41,486 nt of DNA from Endozoicomonas sp. ONNA2 (lineage in GTDB: Bacteria > Pseudomonadota > Gammaproteobacteria > Pseudomonadales > Endozoicomonadaceae), in NCBI RefSeq assembly GCF_024606365.1, contig NZ_JAHHPO010000114.1, positions 1 through 41,486 of the forward strand. Reading direction: 5' to 3'. Both the position numbers and the translations under genes were made by a program. Within the stretch, counting starts at the first letter, position 1. Each line of letters starts with the position of its first letter. The notes under the pieces were generated by a model. That model was not told where the DNA came from. It was given only the letters and a program-made list of their open reading frames with translations, and did no database searches. Positions 32,182 to 41,486 of the stretch are shown piece after piece.

Positions 32182-33272
32182 CAGCTTCTCCCGTTGTAGC
32201 ACAGATAGTCCAGCACCTCGCTCCGGGCGGTATCGAGACAATGGCTTTGGACATACAGCGAAAAGCCCAAAACCCGGAGAATGTACATATTATCAGCCTT
32301 GAGGGAACACATTCGGAGGCCATTGAGCATTGGCCACGGCTTCAGGACAAGGACAGGCTTCACTTTCTGACCAAGCCTCCCGGATTGAGTCTCTCTACGA
32401 TGACCAAGCTCGCAAGACTTTTACGACAACTGAATGTTGATGTGGTTCATACCCACCATGCAGGTCCACTTATCTATGGTGGAATCGCCGCCAAACTGGC
32501 CAAATGCGGGCATATACACACTGAGCACGACGCCTGGCATCTTGGCAACCAAAAACGACGCTGGCTGGTAGCTGCCTGCTTCCACCTGCTCAAACCTGCC
32601 GTTGCCGCAGATGCAGAGCTGGTTGCAGCCAGCATTCGACAGCATATTCCGTGCTTTACACCATCAGTAATTCTTAATGGCGTTGACACGGATAAATTCC
32701 AGCCATCAGACCAAACCACAGCCAGAAACAAACTGAATCTGCCCCCGGATGCAGCCATTATTGGTTGTGCAGCACGCTTTACCGAGGTTAAAAGCCATGA
32801 TCTCTTGATTCATGCTTTTTCCCGGTTACCCGACAGTGTACACCTTGCTCTTGCCGGTGGGGGAGAACTTGAGCATGAACTCAGAAATCTGACCAGACGG
32901 CTTGACATAGCGCAACGGGTACACTTTCTGGGAGTCATTGATGATATGCCCGACTTCTACCACGCTATTGATATTTTCTGTCTCGCCTCAAAAAAAGAAG
33001 GTCTCCCACTCTCGCCACTGGAAGCTCAGGCTTGTCAGAGAGTGGTTGTCTTGACCGATGTGGGCGGCTGTCGTGAAGCAGTTGACCCACAAAGCGGTAT
33101 CCTGATCAAGGCTGAAAGTATCCGGGCATTGGCAGCCGCCCTCAAAACCCAGCTCTGTTCAGGCATCAATAAAGAAAAACAGGAGTCGGCACGCAATTTC
33201 GTGGTGAACCATTGCAACCTGGAGAGAATGATCAGGCAATACGATGACCTGTATTGCGGGAGGCCAATATGA
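32178..33272 (+). CDS. Glycosyltransferase family 4
   Basis: 364 residues. AQIVQHLAPGGIETMALDI is the GT4 N-terminal loop; DVVHTHHAG, ILNGVDTDKF, GCAARFTEVKSHDLLI and the E-x7-E segment KKEGLPLSPLEAQA complete the family pattern. The start GTG 32178 overlaps the Wzz-like stop by four bases and has GGGGAGA upstream. It probably adds one sugar of the repeat unit. Confidence 0.92.
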   Translation: MTASPVVAQIVQHLAPGGIETMALDIQRKAQNPENVHIISLEGTHSEAIEHWPRLQDKDRLHFLTKPPGLSLSTMTKLARLLRQLNVDVVHTHHAGPLIYGGIAAKLAKCGHIHTEHDAWHLGNQKRRWLVAACFHLLKPAVAADAELVAASIRQHIPCFTPSVILNGVDTDKFQPSDQTTARNKLNLPPDAAIIGCAARFTEVKSHDLLIHAFSRLPDSVHLALAGGGELEHELRNLTRRLDIAQRVHFLGVIDDMPDFYHAIDIFCLASKKEGLPLSPLEAQACQRVVVLTDVGGCREAVDPQSGILIKAESIRALAAALKTQLCSGINKEKQESARNFVVNHCNLERMIRQYDDLYCGRPI

Positions 33273-34465
33273 TCGAGTGGCTGGCCTTGATTATCTTCTT
33301 CATGGCAGGCATGGTGATTGTTTATCACCATATTGGTTATCCCCTTGCTTTGAAATTGCTGACACAGGGACTGGAAAACACACTACCCAACTTTTATCAT
33401 CGGCACTATCAAATCACGCCTCTTGATCATATGCTGCCAAGTATCAGTCTGATCATACCCGCCTATAATGAGGCTGGCACTATCCAGGAAAAAATCAGAA
33501 ACATCGCTACCCTTGATTACCCGGACTATAAACTGAAAGTGATACTGGTATGCGATGGCTGTACAGATGGTACTGCCCAGCTGGCAAAGGAAGCACTGAC
33601 CGAGCCTGAATGCAACCATCTGAACCTGACAGTGGTAGAAAAGCCTGAAAACGTCGGTAAAGTCGCCGTTTTGAATGAGGCCATCAACCTCTCCCGTTGT
33701 AGCGTGGTTGCCCTCTCCGATGTGTCTTCACTGTTATCGAACGATAGCCTGTTAATCGTTGCAGCTCACCTAAGCAATGAAAACACCGGGGTAATTTGCG
33801 GTAGCTACCACTTTTTACAATCACTCAGTGTTGGCGAGCAAGCCTACTGGCAGTACCAGCGAAGCATCAAAACAAGAGAAAGTACTCTGGGTGCAACACT
33901 GGGAGTACATGGTGCATTTTATGCCTTTCGCCGTGAGCTGTTTGACTTGATCCCCGCAGATACGATCAATGATGATTTCACCCTGCCTATACAAATAACC
34001 ATGAAGGGCTACCGGTGTCTTTATGATCCCAGAATAATTGCCATGGAGCTTGAGCAGGCATGCAATGAAATGGACTTCCAACGAAGAAAGCGAATTGCTG
34101 CCGGAAACATTCAGCAGGCCGTTCGTCACGCTGGCTTATTACATCCAAAGTTTGGAAAGATAGCCTTCAATTTTTTTTCCGGTAAATTTTTACGTCCATT
34201 CATGCCACTGTTCCTGTTTATGGTACTGGCATCTTCAGTTTTTCTGTCACTGTCGTACAGTACTTTTCAGATTATTCTTTTCATTCAACTGGGCATTTAC
34301 ATAACTACTGTCTTTTATATTTGCCATCGATCACAACCAGATCATAAAAAATTGAGAGTACTTTTTTACCTGGTATCCGGGCACATGGCTATGGCTATCG
34401 GCTTAATTAACTATCTATCAGGCCAAACCAAAGGCCAATGGAAAAGAGTAACAACTGAAACATAA
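33269..34465 (+). CDS. Membrane glycosyltransferase family 2
   Basis: About 398 residues with an N-terminal membrane segment and two to three more near the C-terminus, the usual plan of processive or lipid-linked GT2 enzymes. The catalytic region shows SLIIPAYNEAGTI, VCDGCTDGTA, the ALSDVSS aspartate, INDDFTLPIQ and a QRRKRIAAGN motif. ATG 33269 follows GGGAGG by five bases and overlaps the preceding GT4 stop by four bases; an in-frame TTG at 33254 lies farther upstream. Confidence 0.92.
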   Translation: MIEWLALIIFFMAGMVIVYHHIGYPLALKLLTQGLENTLPNFYHRHYQITPLDHMLPSISLIIPAYNEAGTIQEKIRNIATLDYPDYKLKVILVCDGCTDGTAQLAKEALTEPECNHLNLTVVEKPENVGKVAVLNEAINLSRCSVVALSDVSSLLSNDSLLIVAAHLSNENTGVICGSYHFLQSLSVGEQAYWQYQRSIKTRESTLGATLGVHGAFYAFRRELFDLIPADTINDDFTLPIQITMKGYRCLYDPRIIAMELEQACNEMDFQRRKRIAAGNIQQAVRHAGLLHPKFGKIAFNFFSGKFLRPFMPLFLFMVLASSVFLSLSYSTFQIILFIQLGIYITTVFYICHRSQPDHKKLRVLFYLVSGHMAMAIGLINYLSGQTKGQWKRVTTET

Positions 34466-34496
34466 GAATTTAAACATGTACTTAAGGAGTGTACCC

Positions 34497-35138
34497 ATGA
34501 AAGAGTCAACCTATGTCCATCCTCTCGCCTTTGTGTGCAAACGATTAATGGATATTGTTATCGCCTTGGCCGGGCTGGTCATCACCCTGCCACTGTTTCC
34601 CTTTATCGCACTGGCTATTCGTCTTGATAGCCACGGACCCGTTATTTATCAGCAGATGCGCATTGGCTATCAAAAGGAAAACTATATTCGCTTATTCATG
34701 ATGAAAAAATTCAGAACCATGCGAAATGATGCAGAGTCCGGAACAGGCCCCGTTTGGGCTCAGAAAAATGACCCAAGAATTACCAAAGTTGGCAACTTTC
34801 TGAGAAAAACCCGTCTTGATGAACTGCCGCAACTCTGGAATGTACTGGTTGGTGATATGACCATTGTGGGTCCAAGGCCTGAACGGCCGGGAATGTACAA
34901 TAAACTGGAAACCAACATTCCGTTTTACAGTGAACGAACATTTGATGTTCTTCCCGGCATTACTGGTCTTGCCCAGGTCAACATGGGTTATGATGAGACA
35001 GTAAATGATGTAAGAAATAAAGTTGCCTATGACCATGCTTACGCCCTGGCTCTAAGCAGCCCATGGGAATGGCTGAAAATGGATATTTACGTAATATTCA
35101 AAACCATTGTCGTCATGGTAACAGGCAGGGGGCAGTGA
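34497..35138 (+). CDS. Initiating sugar-phosphate transferase (short WcaJ/WbaP-type)
   Basis: About 213 residues, the short monotopic form of undecaprenyl-phosphate sugar-1-phosphate transferases. A re-entrant N-terminal helix ([20 protein letters not shown]) is followed by [40 protein letters not shown] and [11 protein letters not shown], the conserved catalytic set. It starts repeat-unit synthesis by placing the first sugar phosphate on undecaprenyl phosphate. ATG 34497 has AAGGAG eight bases upstream; an in-frame ATG at 34476 is less likely. It is the last gene of the plus-strand block. Confidence 0.93.
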   Translation: MKESTYVHPLAFVCKRLMDIVIALAGLVITLPLFPFIALAIRLDSHGPVIYQQMRIGYQKENYIRLFMMKKFRTMRNDAESGTGPVWAQKNDPRITKVGNFLRKTRLDELPQLWNVLVGDMTIVGPRPERPGMYNKLETNIPFYSERTFDVLPGITGLAQVNMGYDETVNDVRNKVAYDHAYALALSSPWEWLKMDIYVIFKTIVVMVTGRGQ

Positions 35139-35163
35139 GTAGTTAACCAACTCAGAGGAAAAA

Positions 35164-36132
35164 TCAGTTCTCATGTTGAAACAAAACAGCGGCAATTTCA
35201 TCCAGACCTTGCCGCAAGGCCTCTCGGCTATGCACGCCAGGCTGCAAAGTATCCACCAATGGCATAGTGTGTATATCACAATGAAGGTTTTCAGGTTGCT
35301 CGTTCTCAGCAGGCCACAGTAGCACGTCTGGATATACACCCGTCATTTCACTCATCCAAGACAATTTATCGCTGATGGACATTTTTCCGACAGCTGATAT
35401 TTCCTGATTAATATTACCCACAAATACTTTCAAGGCCCTGCTGTTACCAATACTTTCTGCAACCTCTGGCATCAAGATCGCCGGTAAAATACTGGTCATG
35501 AAACTCCCCGGCCCTAAAATAATCATATCGGACTCTTTTATCCTGGCTAATGCTTCATCCGTCGGTTGTATAGCGGGCAGAATCATCAACTTCTCCGGGC
35601 ACTTCTCCAGGGCATCAATGGTCGTTTCACCAACCACTTCCCGGCCATCCACCATAGCACCAAGGCGGGCAGGCTCTTCCGACATTGGAATCAACTCTGC
35701 ACCAACCTGTAACATCTGGCGAATCAGGTTAATGGCATCCAATGGGCGAACACACATTTGATCCATTGCCAGTAAAATCAGGTTACCCAGGTTATGCCCA
35801 CTGATGTCACCGCTATTTTTAAAGCGATACTCAAACAGAATCCGCGCAAGGTTTGGGGTATCTGAACACAACTGGTTAAGGCAATTCCTGAGATCTCCCC
35901 AGGCAATACAGCCACTACCATCCCTGAGTCGGCCCGTTGACCCGCCATCATCCGTAGTGGCAACTACGCCTGACAGGCGCCCACCGAGGAACCCCAGACT
36001 TGCCATGACCCGACCGAGGCCATGCCCACCACCGATAGCAACAATCCGGCGACACTGATAAAGGGTTTGTACAGAATACATGGCAAGTTCTTTTATGAGT
36101 AGAAGATCATCGTCTGCTGCCTGCTCAGCCAC
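35164..36132 (-). CDS. YvcK/CofD-like protein (gluconeogenesis factor family)
   Basis: 322 residues of the UPF0052/YvcK family. The nucleotide-sugar-binding patterns VAIGGGHGLGRVM, VATTDDGGSTGRLRDG, GHNLGNLILLAM and MIILGPGSFMTSILPAIL are intact. In Gram-positive bacteria YvcK binds UDP-GlcNAc and affects carbon use and peptidoglycan synthesis; in Proteobacteria its role is less clear. GTG 36132 is the longest start, but the family normally begins shortly before VAIGGG, so ATG 36084 is also possible. It converges with the initiating transferase and ends 25 bases from it. Confidence 0.9.
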   Translation of the reverse strand: MAEQAADDDLLLIKELAMYSVQTLYQCRRIVAIGGGHGLGRVMASLGFLGGRLSGVVATTDDGGSTGRLRDGSGCIAWGDLRNCLNQLCSDTPNLARILFEYRFKNSGDISGHNLGNLILLAMDQMCVRPLDAINLIRQMLQVGAELIPMSEEPARLGAMVDGREVVGETTIDALEKCPEKLMILPAIQPTDEALARIKESDMIILGPGSFMTSILPAILMPEVAESIGNSRALKVFVGNINQEISAVGKMSISDKLSWMSEMTGVYPDVLLWPAENEQPENLHCDIHTMPLVDTLQPGVHSREALRQGLDEIAAVLFQHEN

Positions 36133-36157
36133 TTAAAATGATCTCTCTTGAATGATA

Positions 36158-38362
36158 TCAGGTTTGTGTTGAACCTATGATGCGTGGCGTTATCAGAAAT
36201 AAACGCACCTGCTTGATCTTCGACTTTGACTCTGCACGGAACAATTGGCCAAGAACCGGAATATCACCCAACAATGGGACTTTGGTAAGTTTTTCTTCAT
36301 CCTGCTCTTTATAGAAACCACCAATTAACAGGCTCTCCTGCTCACTGATGATAGCCTGAGTGTTAATTGAGCTGTTAGTCACTTCCGGTAGTTTACTCCC
36401 GACGTCTTCGGTGCCCTGGCTTCCTGTACCATCCTGAATATTGACGGTCATATGGATACGTCGACCCTGCTCTTCACGAACAATTCTTGGAGTGACCTGG
36501 ACAACTGTTCCTGATGTGACCGGGAATAGTTCAGAGTCTTCATTGCTGGCCACAGAAACATAGAAAGTACTGCTGTTATCGAGAATGGCCTCTATATTAT
36601 CAAGTGTCAGGATAGATGGCCTGGAAACAATTTTGACCCTCCCTTCATCAGCCAGTAGCTGTAAATTCGCGTTAAAGGATCCAAGCGCACTGGAGACAAT
36701 CGTTGTATAATTTGGCGTCGGGGCGTTTGGATAGGGATTAAAGGACACTGTGGTATTATCTGAACTACCGGCATTACTCCAGTCGACACCAAGCGCTCTC
36801 AAATCCTGTGTATTGATATCAATAATCGAAACACTGATTTCTATCTGAGATGTCGGTTTATCAAGAGAAGCCACCAGCTCTTCGTACATTGGCATCTTGG
36901 ATTCAAGATCATGCACAATGATCGCATTCAGTCGTGGATCAGCATTGATGTAGACTTCATCGGCGACTGCACCGGCATTCAGCGGGTCTCCTGCAGATGA
37001 CTCAGAGCGATCCATTGGGCTGAGTTCACCGGATTTACTGACACTCTCTGCCGGAGTCATTGTCGGGTTGGGCAGTCCCTGTCTGGTAACCTGGGCTACA
37101 CCGCCACCTTTAATAATTCTGGTCAGAATAGTGGCCACTCCCGGGACTGTCAGCTGCTGACCTCTGAAAGAAAATGACTTATCGGTTGCCCAGGCATATC
37201 TGAGCGGAAAGGTGCGAACCGTCAGTTTGCTCTTTTGACGCTCCCCTTCCTTGGCATCAAGCAACAGTGCTGTCTGGGCCACCAGCTCGATATAACGAGG
37301 AGGTCCGGAAATAAAGACGAGACCTTCTTTATGCTGTTCCTTCCAGAAAAAGCGACCATCCCAGATACCAATCTTTTTCAGGGTTTTCTTCAGCTGAGTT
37401 ATTGGTAAATAGTTTAAACTAATGATCTGTTGGCTGTTGGCACTGCCATCATAAACAAACAGGGTATGCCCATCAAAATACCAGATAAAACCATAAATAT
37501 TGGCCAGATGATCCAGAAAATCAACAGGGGTCATAGGACCAATCTTGCCATTAATTTCCCCGACTACCGTATCCGCTATGATGAATGGCATATAATAGCT
37601 CGCCGCGAAATTCTGCAATACTTCCCTCAAGCTGTCACCATTGCCGAAATACGCATATGGACGAACACCAAACGCGGCCAGGGCAGGTGATTCATCATCA
37701 CCAATGGTACCTTCAAAGTCGTCAATCGCATCCTGGATAGCCTCCTCTGCAGAAATAACCATTCTATTTCCGGATGGTGTATCCGGTTGCATCATATAGT
37801 GGTTTTTTGAAGCGTGGGGAGGACTTTGATTTACCAGTTCGCGGTCATCTTCCCTGGCAAAGTTATAATCAAAATCAGATGTTGCTACATGCGTTTGACT
37901 GCCATACCGGGATATATCGGGCTCGTTCACATACCGTCGCCCATCATTTATAAAAGACTGTGTTCTTTGTTCATCAACTGATGAGCTATCTGGGTTGGCA
38001 AACGCTCTGGCATCCAGTGATCTCCCCTGGTAAAAGGAGTCCACAGCCGAATTGGGGAATACTCTGGCGTCCAGAGGGTTCCCCTGCGCAACGGAAGGAA
38101 AATCAGGATGTTCCGGCACAATGTCGGATGGAAAATAGATAACCTGACCTACCCGTAATTCCTGAGCATTAAACAGCTTGTTATAGCGGGCAAGCTCGTT
38201 TACCTCAAACCCGTAGCTACCGGCAATAACTTCCAGAGTCTCATTAGGACGTACCACATGTTTTCTGGTTTGCGGCTCTTCGGATGACCAGTTCGCCAGC
38301 GCCTGAAAGGTAATCGCCAGTAAAAAGGACAGGATTATCAGGGTATTTCTTATAAAGCCCAT
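36158..38362 (-). CDS. sctC: Type III secretion secretin SctC with N-terminal LysM domain
   Basis: 734 residues: signal peptide (to about 23), a LysM domain (about 34-80, HVVRPNETLEVIAGSY to LRVGQVIYFPSD), then a disordered linker of about 130 residues with an imperfect LDAR-F repeat. The secretin ring domains follow (LREVLQNFAASYYMPFIIAD, FISGPPRYIELVAQ). The C-terminal secretin core has VPLLGDIPVLGQLF near its end, the hallmark of the family. The GPPRYIELV motif and length fit the YscC/SctC branch. It forms the outer-membrane ring of the injectisome. A LysM domain in place of a plain N-terminus is unusual and may anchor it to peptidoglycan. It is divergent from sctX. Confidence 0.92.
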   Translation of the reverse strand: MGFIRNTLIILSFLLAITFQALANWSSEEPQTRKHVVRPNETLEVIAGSYGFEVNELARYNKLFNAQELRVGQVIYFPSDIVPEHPDFPSVAQGNPLDARVFPNSAVDSFYQGRSLDARAFANPDSSSVDEQRTQSFINDGRRYVNEPDISRYGSQTHVATSDFDYNFAREDDRELVNQSPPHASKNHYMMQPDTPSGNRMVISAEEAIQDAIDDFEGTIGDDESPALAAFGVRPYAYFGNGDSLREVLQNFAASYYMPFIIADTVVGEINGKIGPMTPVDFLDHLANIYGFIWYFDGHTLFVYDGSANSQQIISLNYLPITQLKKTLKKIGIWDGRFFWKEQHKEGLVFISGPPRYIELVAQTALLLDAKEGERQKSKLTVRTFPLRYAWATDKSFSFRGQQLTVPGVATILTRIIKGGGVAQVTRQGLPNPTMTPAESVSKSGELSPMDRSESSAGDPLNAGAVADEVYINADPRLNAIIVHDLESKMPMYEELVASLDKPTSQIEISVSIIDINTQDLRALGVDWSNAGSSDNTTVSFNPYPNAPTPNYTTIVSSALGSFNANLQLLADEGRVKIVSRPSILTLDNIEAILDNSSTFYVSVASNEDSELFPVTSGTVVQVTPRIVREEQGRRIHMTVNIQDGTGSQGTEDVGSKLPEVTNSSINTQAIISEQESLLIGGFYKEQDEEKLTKVPLLGDIPVLGQLFRAESKSKIKQVRLFLITPRIIGSTQT

Positions 38363-38468
38363 CAGACGCGTGCCTCCATGCTCATGTCTGCTCCAGCTTA
38401 TTCAACAGCCCTTAATGAATAGATGCCTTGGTACAATATTACAACTGTCAATAAACGTTCTTTGCAAA

Positions 38469-38492
38469 CCAGTTTATCGGAAAACAAACTGG
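38469..38492. promoter_or_regulatory. Inverted repeat in the sctC-sctX divergent spacer
   Basis: CCAGTTT (38469-38475) and AAACTGG (38486-38492) form a perfect 7-bp inverted repeat with a 10-base centre in the 237-base spacer 38363-38599. It is a candidate operator for divergent control of the T3SS genes. A possible -10, TACAAT, lies upstream near 38433 but no good -35 was found. Confidence 0.4.
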
Positions 38493-38599
38493 CTTCACCA
38501 GTATTTGGTCAAAAAAATAATTAACATGAGAAAACCCGTTAATCACTCTATATGCAAGCCGATAGAACGAAAGGACCAAATTATCAGGCGGACTATATT

Positions 38600-38995
38600 A
38601 TGACAGCACCCATTTCTTTTGGTAACGGTATTTCAGGTATTTCAAGGATTGACAGCTCTTCAGTTCACTCCGACTTTCCCAAATCAAAATCAAATTTCAA
38701 ACCCTCCGGCAGTAACGTTATTGATTACACTTGGCTGACCCTGGAAATGGGCAATAGTTATGATGAGCGGGAACGTGCATTTGGCACCAAATTTTCCGGT
38801 GATCACATCAATGCAAGCCCGGAGGAGCATTATCGCAACAACAAGAATGCAATCAACTCTATTTCTGCCTTGGCAAAAAGGTCTAAAAACAGCAGCAGTG
38901 CCCAAATAATGAAAGAAGCCTTGCAGGTGCTGGAAAAGGCCAAAGCAGACAGTGAATATTTAATGATGTGTCGAAATGTATTGATTGCCAGCTAA
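38600..38995 (+). CDS. sctX: Type III secretion protein SctX (YscX family)
   Basis: 131 residues, near the 122 of Yersinia YscX. The N-terminus is Ser/Gly/Asn-rich and apparently flexible, like a secreted early substrate. The C-terminal half is helical (AQIMKEALQVLEKAKADSEYLM). Identification rests mainly on the order sctX-sctY-sctV, exact in Yersinia (yscX-yscY-yscV). In Yersinia, YscX is secreted and with YscY binds the export gate YscV. ATG 38600 has AGGCGG eight bases upstream; an in-frame ATG at 38552 is less likely. Confidence 0.75.
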   Translation: MTAPISFGNGISGISRIDSSSVHSDFPKSKSNFKPSGSNVIDYTWLTLEMGNSYDERERAFGTKFSGDHINASPEEHYRNNKNAINSISALAKRSKNSSSAQIMKEALQVLEKAKADSEYLMMCRNVLIAS

Positions 38996-39007
38996 AGGAT
39001 CAGTGAA

Positions 39008-39301
39008 ATGGATAAGTCATTAAAAACCTGGATGCTATCACAGGCTTCCTACTATCTTGAGTACCTTCAGCCCCGAAAATCCATTGCCTTGTTAGAAGCA
39101 CTGATGTCAATAGACCGAAAAAACCCGGATATTTATCGCATGCTCAGCTATGCCTACCTACAGGCAGAGCGACCTGAAGAATCCATTCGCGCAGCCGATA
39201 ATTACCTGAAATACGCAAGGCCTGGCAGTGATACTCGGGCTATTAAATGGATCAAGGGGCGAGCCCTGCTCAAGAAGAGAAAAGCTGCAATGAGCCGCTG
39301 A
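39008..39301 (+). CDS. sctY: Type III secretion chaperone SctY (YscY family)
   Basis: 97 residues with a TPR-like helical pattern ([32 protein letters not shown]), consistent with the class of small tetratricopeptide chaperones. Position between sctX and sctV matches YscY (114 residues), the chaperone of YscX. An AAGGA lies about seven bases before ATG 39008, only 12 bases after the sctX stop. Confidence 0.8.
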   Translation: MDKSLKTWMLSQASYYLEYLQPRKSIALLEALMSIDRKNPDIYRMLSYAYLQAERPEESIRAADNYLKYARPGSDTRAIKWIKGRALLKKRKAAMSR

Positions 39302-39344
39302 TCTTCAAGACCATAGCCAGCCCCACAGCAGCGGCGCACTTCTC

Positions 39345-41426
39345 ATGGCACAACTGTTACCCGGGCTGAATTTTGGCGGCAGAAATGATCTGGTACTGGC
39401 AGGCCTGCTGGTATCCATCATCGGGCTTATTATTCTGCCCATGCCAACCCCTCTGGTGGACTTCCTTATTGCATTGAACATGGGGATTTCCACCATACTT
39501 CTGATGACATCCATCTACCTCAAATCACCCCTGGAATTCTCCTCTTTTCCGGGGGTACTGCTCATAACGACCCTCTTCCGTCTGGCTCTGTCCATTACCA
39601 CAACCCGTCTGATCCTGCTTCAGGCAGATGCCGGTGAGATTGTATATACCTTCGGTAACTTTGTGGTAGGGGGTAATCTGGTCGTTGGTGTCGTTATCTT
39701 CCTTATCATCACCATTGTGCAATTCCTGGTGATCACCAAGGGTTCTGAGCGTGTAGCAGAAGTCAGCGCCCGCTTCTCTCTGGATGGTATGCCTGGCAAG
39801 CAGATGAGTATAGATGCTGACCTTCGTGCTGGCGCCATCGAAATGGAAGAAGCCCAGCGCCGCCGTGAGCTGGTCACCAAAGAAAGCCAGCTGTTCGGTT
39901 CGATGGATGGAGCCATGAAGTTCGTAAAAGGTGATGCCATTGCCGGCTTGATCATCATCTTCGTCAACATTACCGCTGGTGTCGCTATTGGTACCAGTAA
40001 TGGTATGAGCGGCGGCGAGGCTCTGCAGCTCTACGCTATCTTGACCGTAGGGGATGGACTTATCTCCCAGATACCGGCTCTGCTGATATCCATTACCGCC
40101 GGTATTATAGTAACCCGTGTATCCAATGAAGATGCCAAGGACCTTGGTAATGAGATAGGCACCCAGCTTACCGATAAACCAAAGGCCCTTATGGTTGGTG
40201 GAGCACTGTTACTCGGCTTTGCCCTGATCCCCGGCTTCCCGACACTCACTTTCATGGCTCTCGCTGGAGCCATTGGTGGTGGAGGCTACTTTCTGATGAA
40301 GAAAGTGGAAAGAGCCCGGTCTGCTGAGGAAGATGGCGGAATTCCTGCCATGGCTGCAGCAACAGAATCACCCAGTGAGGCCAAATCCAGATTGGACCAG
40401 CAGGAAGAGTTCACCCAAACCCTGCCCTTGATTATTGATGTCCCTAACTCTGTACAGAAAACCCTGAACGCCGCCTCCTTGAATGAAGAGTTGCTTAAGG
40501 TCCGCAAATCACTTTATATGGATCTCGGGGTTCCTTTTCCCGGTATCCACCTGCGGTTTAATGACGCCATGGACGAAAATACCTACAACATACTTCTGCA
40601 GGAAGTCCCCGTTGCATCGGGCTATTTCAAACCAGGCTCGCTGTTCGTGCGAGAAAGTAATGAACATCTGGACATGCTGAAGATTCCTTATGAAGTTGGC
40701 GATGCATTTCTGCCTAGCCTCGACTCTTTGTGGGTCGCCGAAAGCCTGCAGGACAAGCTTGATCGCAATAATGTCAACTTTATGGATTCCTCAAAAATCC
40801 TGACCTATCACCTGGCGCATGTTTTGAAGAAATATGCAGAAGATTTTGTAGGCATTCAGGAAACACGCTACCTTCTGGAAAAAATGGAAAGCAGTTTTGG
40901 TGAACTGATCAAGGAAGTCCAAAGACTGTTACCCGTCAACAAGATCACCGAAATATTCCAGCGCCTGGTATCTGAAGATATTTCGATCAGGAACCTCCGC
41001 TCCATTCTGCAATCCCTGGTTGTCTGGGGGCACAAGGAGAAAGAAGTTGTTCAATTAACTGAGTATGTTCGCTCATCATTGAAGCGCTACATCAGCTACA
41101 AGTACTCCAACGGCAGAAACATGCTGCCAGTATACCTGCTTGACCAGGATGTCGAAGACACCATCCGCTCCGGTATCCGCCAGACTTCAGCAGGCAGCTA
41201 CCTGGCCCTTGATCCATCGACCTCTGCCCAGTTTGTGGAAAACGTTAAACACTCTGTCGGCAAAATAGGTCATCTTGAGCATAAGCCAGTTTTGATCACT
41301 TCAATGGATATACGCCGCTATGTCCGAAAACTTCTGGAACTCGAAGTCTATGACCTGGCAGTGCTTTCACACCAGGAGTTAACTGAAGAGATTACCGTTC
41401 AACCACTGGGCCGTATTTCCCTTTAA
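39345..41426 (+). CDS. sctV: Type III secretion export gate protein SctV (FlhA/LcrD family)
   Basis: 693 residues, full family length. The N-terminal half has about eight membrane segments ([19 protein letters not shown] onward). The FHIPEP-family signature region (residues about 135-165, including [19 protein letters not shown]) is intact. From about 365 a soluble C-terminal domain begins that forms the nonameric ring receiving chaperone-effector complexes. It is the core of the export apparatus. Its combination with sctX and sctY places the system in the Ysc branch of injectisomes rather than the flagellar one. No ribosome-binding site stands out before ATG 39345. The locus probably continues beyond the window. 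Confidence 0.95.
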   Translation: MAQLLPGLNFGGRNDLVLAGLLVSIIGLIILPMPTPLVDFLIALNMGISTILLMTSIYLKSPLEFSSFPGVLLITTLFRLALSITTTRLILLQADAGEIVYTFGNFVVGGNLVVGVVIFLIITIVQFLVITKGSERVAEVSARFSLDGMPGKQMSIDADLRAGAIEMEEAQRRRELVTKESQLFGSMDGAMKFVKGDAIAGLIIIFVNITAGVAIGTSNGMSGGEALQLYAILTVGDGLISQIPALLISITAGIIVTRVSNEDAKDLGNEIGTQLTDKPKALMVGGALLLGFALIPGFPTLTFMALAGAIGGGGYFLMKKVERARSAEEDGGIPAMAAATESPSEAKSRLDQQEEFTQTLPLIIDVPNSVQKTLNAASLNEELLKVRKSLYMDLGVPFPGIHLRFNDAMDENTYNILLQEVPVASGYFKPGSLFVRESNEHLDMLKIPYEVGDAFLPSLDSLWVAESLQDKLDRNNVNFMDSSKILTYHLAHVLKKYAEDFVGIQETRYLLEKMESSFGELIKEVQRLLPVNKITEIFQRLVSEDISIRNLRSILQSLVVWGHKEKEVVQLTEYVRSSLKRYISYKYSNGRNMLPVYLLDQDVEDTIRSGIRQTSAGSYLALDPSTSAQFVENVKHSVGKIGHLEHKPVLITSMDIRRYVRKLLELEVYDLAVLSHQELTEEITVQPLGRISL

Positions 41427-41486
41427 GGAGCTGTCCTGAAATAACTTTGACATTTCTACAGACGCTACCCGCCGCCCGCTTCCCGA

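Overview
The window reads as a chromosomal segment of a marine, probably host-associated gammaproteobacterium with moderate GC. Housekeeping genes of gammaproteobacterial type (nhaA, hemH, leuA, a holD-like gene next to rimI, trmA) sit beside a Ysc-type type III secretion locus and a large exopolysaccharide locus. An Endozoicomonas-like member of the Oceanospirillales is my best guess; this is inference from gene content, not a database match.

Layout. (1) 1-6.3 kb, mostly housekeeping: end of an unidentified CDS, nhaA, hemH, then leuA preceded by a candidate leucine-rich leader peptide and attenuator hairpin, a holD-like gene and rimI. (2) 6.3-12.0 kb, an acyl-carrier cassette. On the minus strand are a polysaccharide deacetylase, an FkbH-like HAD protein, an acyl carrier protein and an unknown protein; divergent from them is a MaoC-SDR fusion. 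This looks like a small pathway that builds or transfers an acyl (possibly glyceryl-derived) group. (3) 12.1-14.7 kb: a divergent GIY-YIG protein with an acidic tail, a small possibly leaderless gene and trmA. (4) 14.8-16.7 kb: an exported GT-B-like protein of unknown role and a SanA/YdcF-type DUF218 protein.

(5) 16.75-35.1 kb, the exopolysaccharide locus, arranged as two divergent blocks around a 324-base AT-rich spacer. The minus block holds a STAS protein, a lipoprotein, a very long multi-SLBB Wza-like export protein and a BY-kinase-like ATPase whose P-loop lysine is missing. The plus block holds a membrane GGDEF/EAL protein (GGDEF degenerate, EAL intact), a GT4, a Wzx flippase, a Wzy/ligase-type polymerase, two acyltransferases, a further GT, an OmpA-like lipoprotein, a Wzz/GumC-like copolymerase, a GT4, a GT2 and the initiating sugar-phosphate transferase. 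Together these make a nearly complete Wzx/Wzy-type capsule or biofilm polysaccharide system, from initiation through glycosylation, flipping, polymerisation and length control to export, with c-di-GMP and STAS-type regulators at its centre. (6) 35.2-36.1 kb: a YvcK/CofD-like protein. (7) 36.2-41.4 kb: edge of a Ysc-family T3SS locus, with a LysM-containing secretin sctC divergent from sctX-sctY-sctV.

Three unrelated genes (leuA, a GNAT gene, the SLBB gene) carry in-frame tandem repeats of 12 or 15 bp. I saw no tRNA, rRNA, CRISPR array, insertion sequence or prophage.
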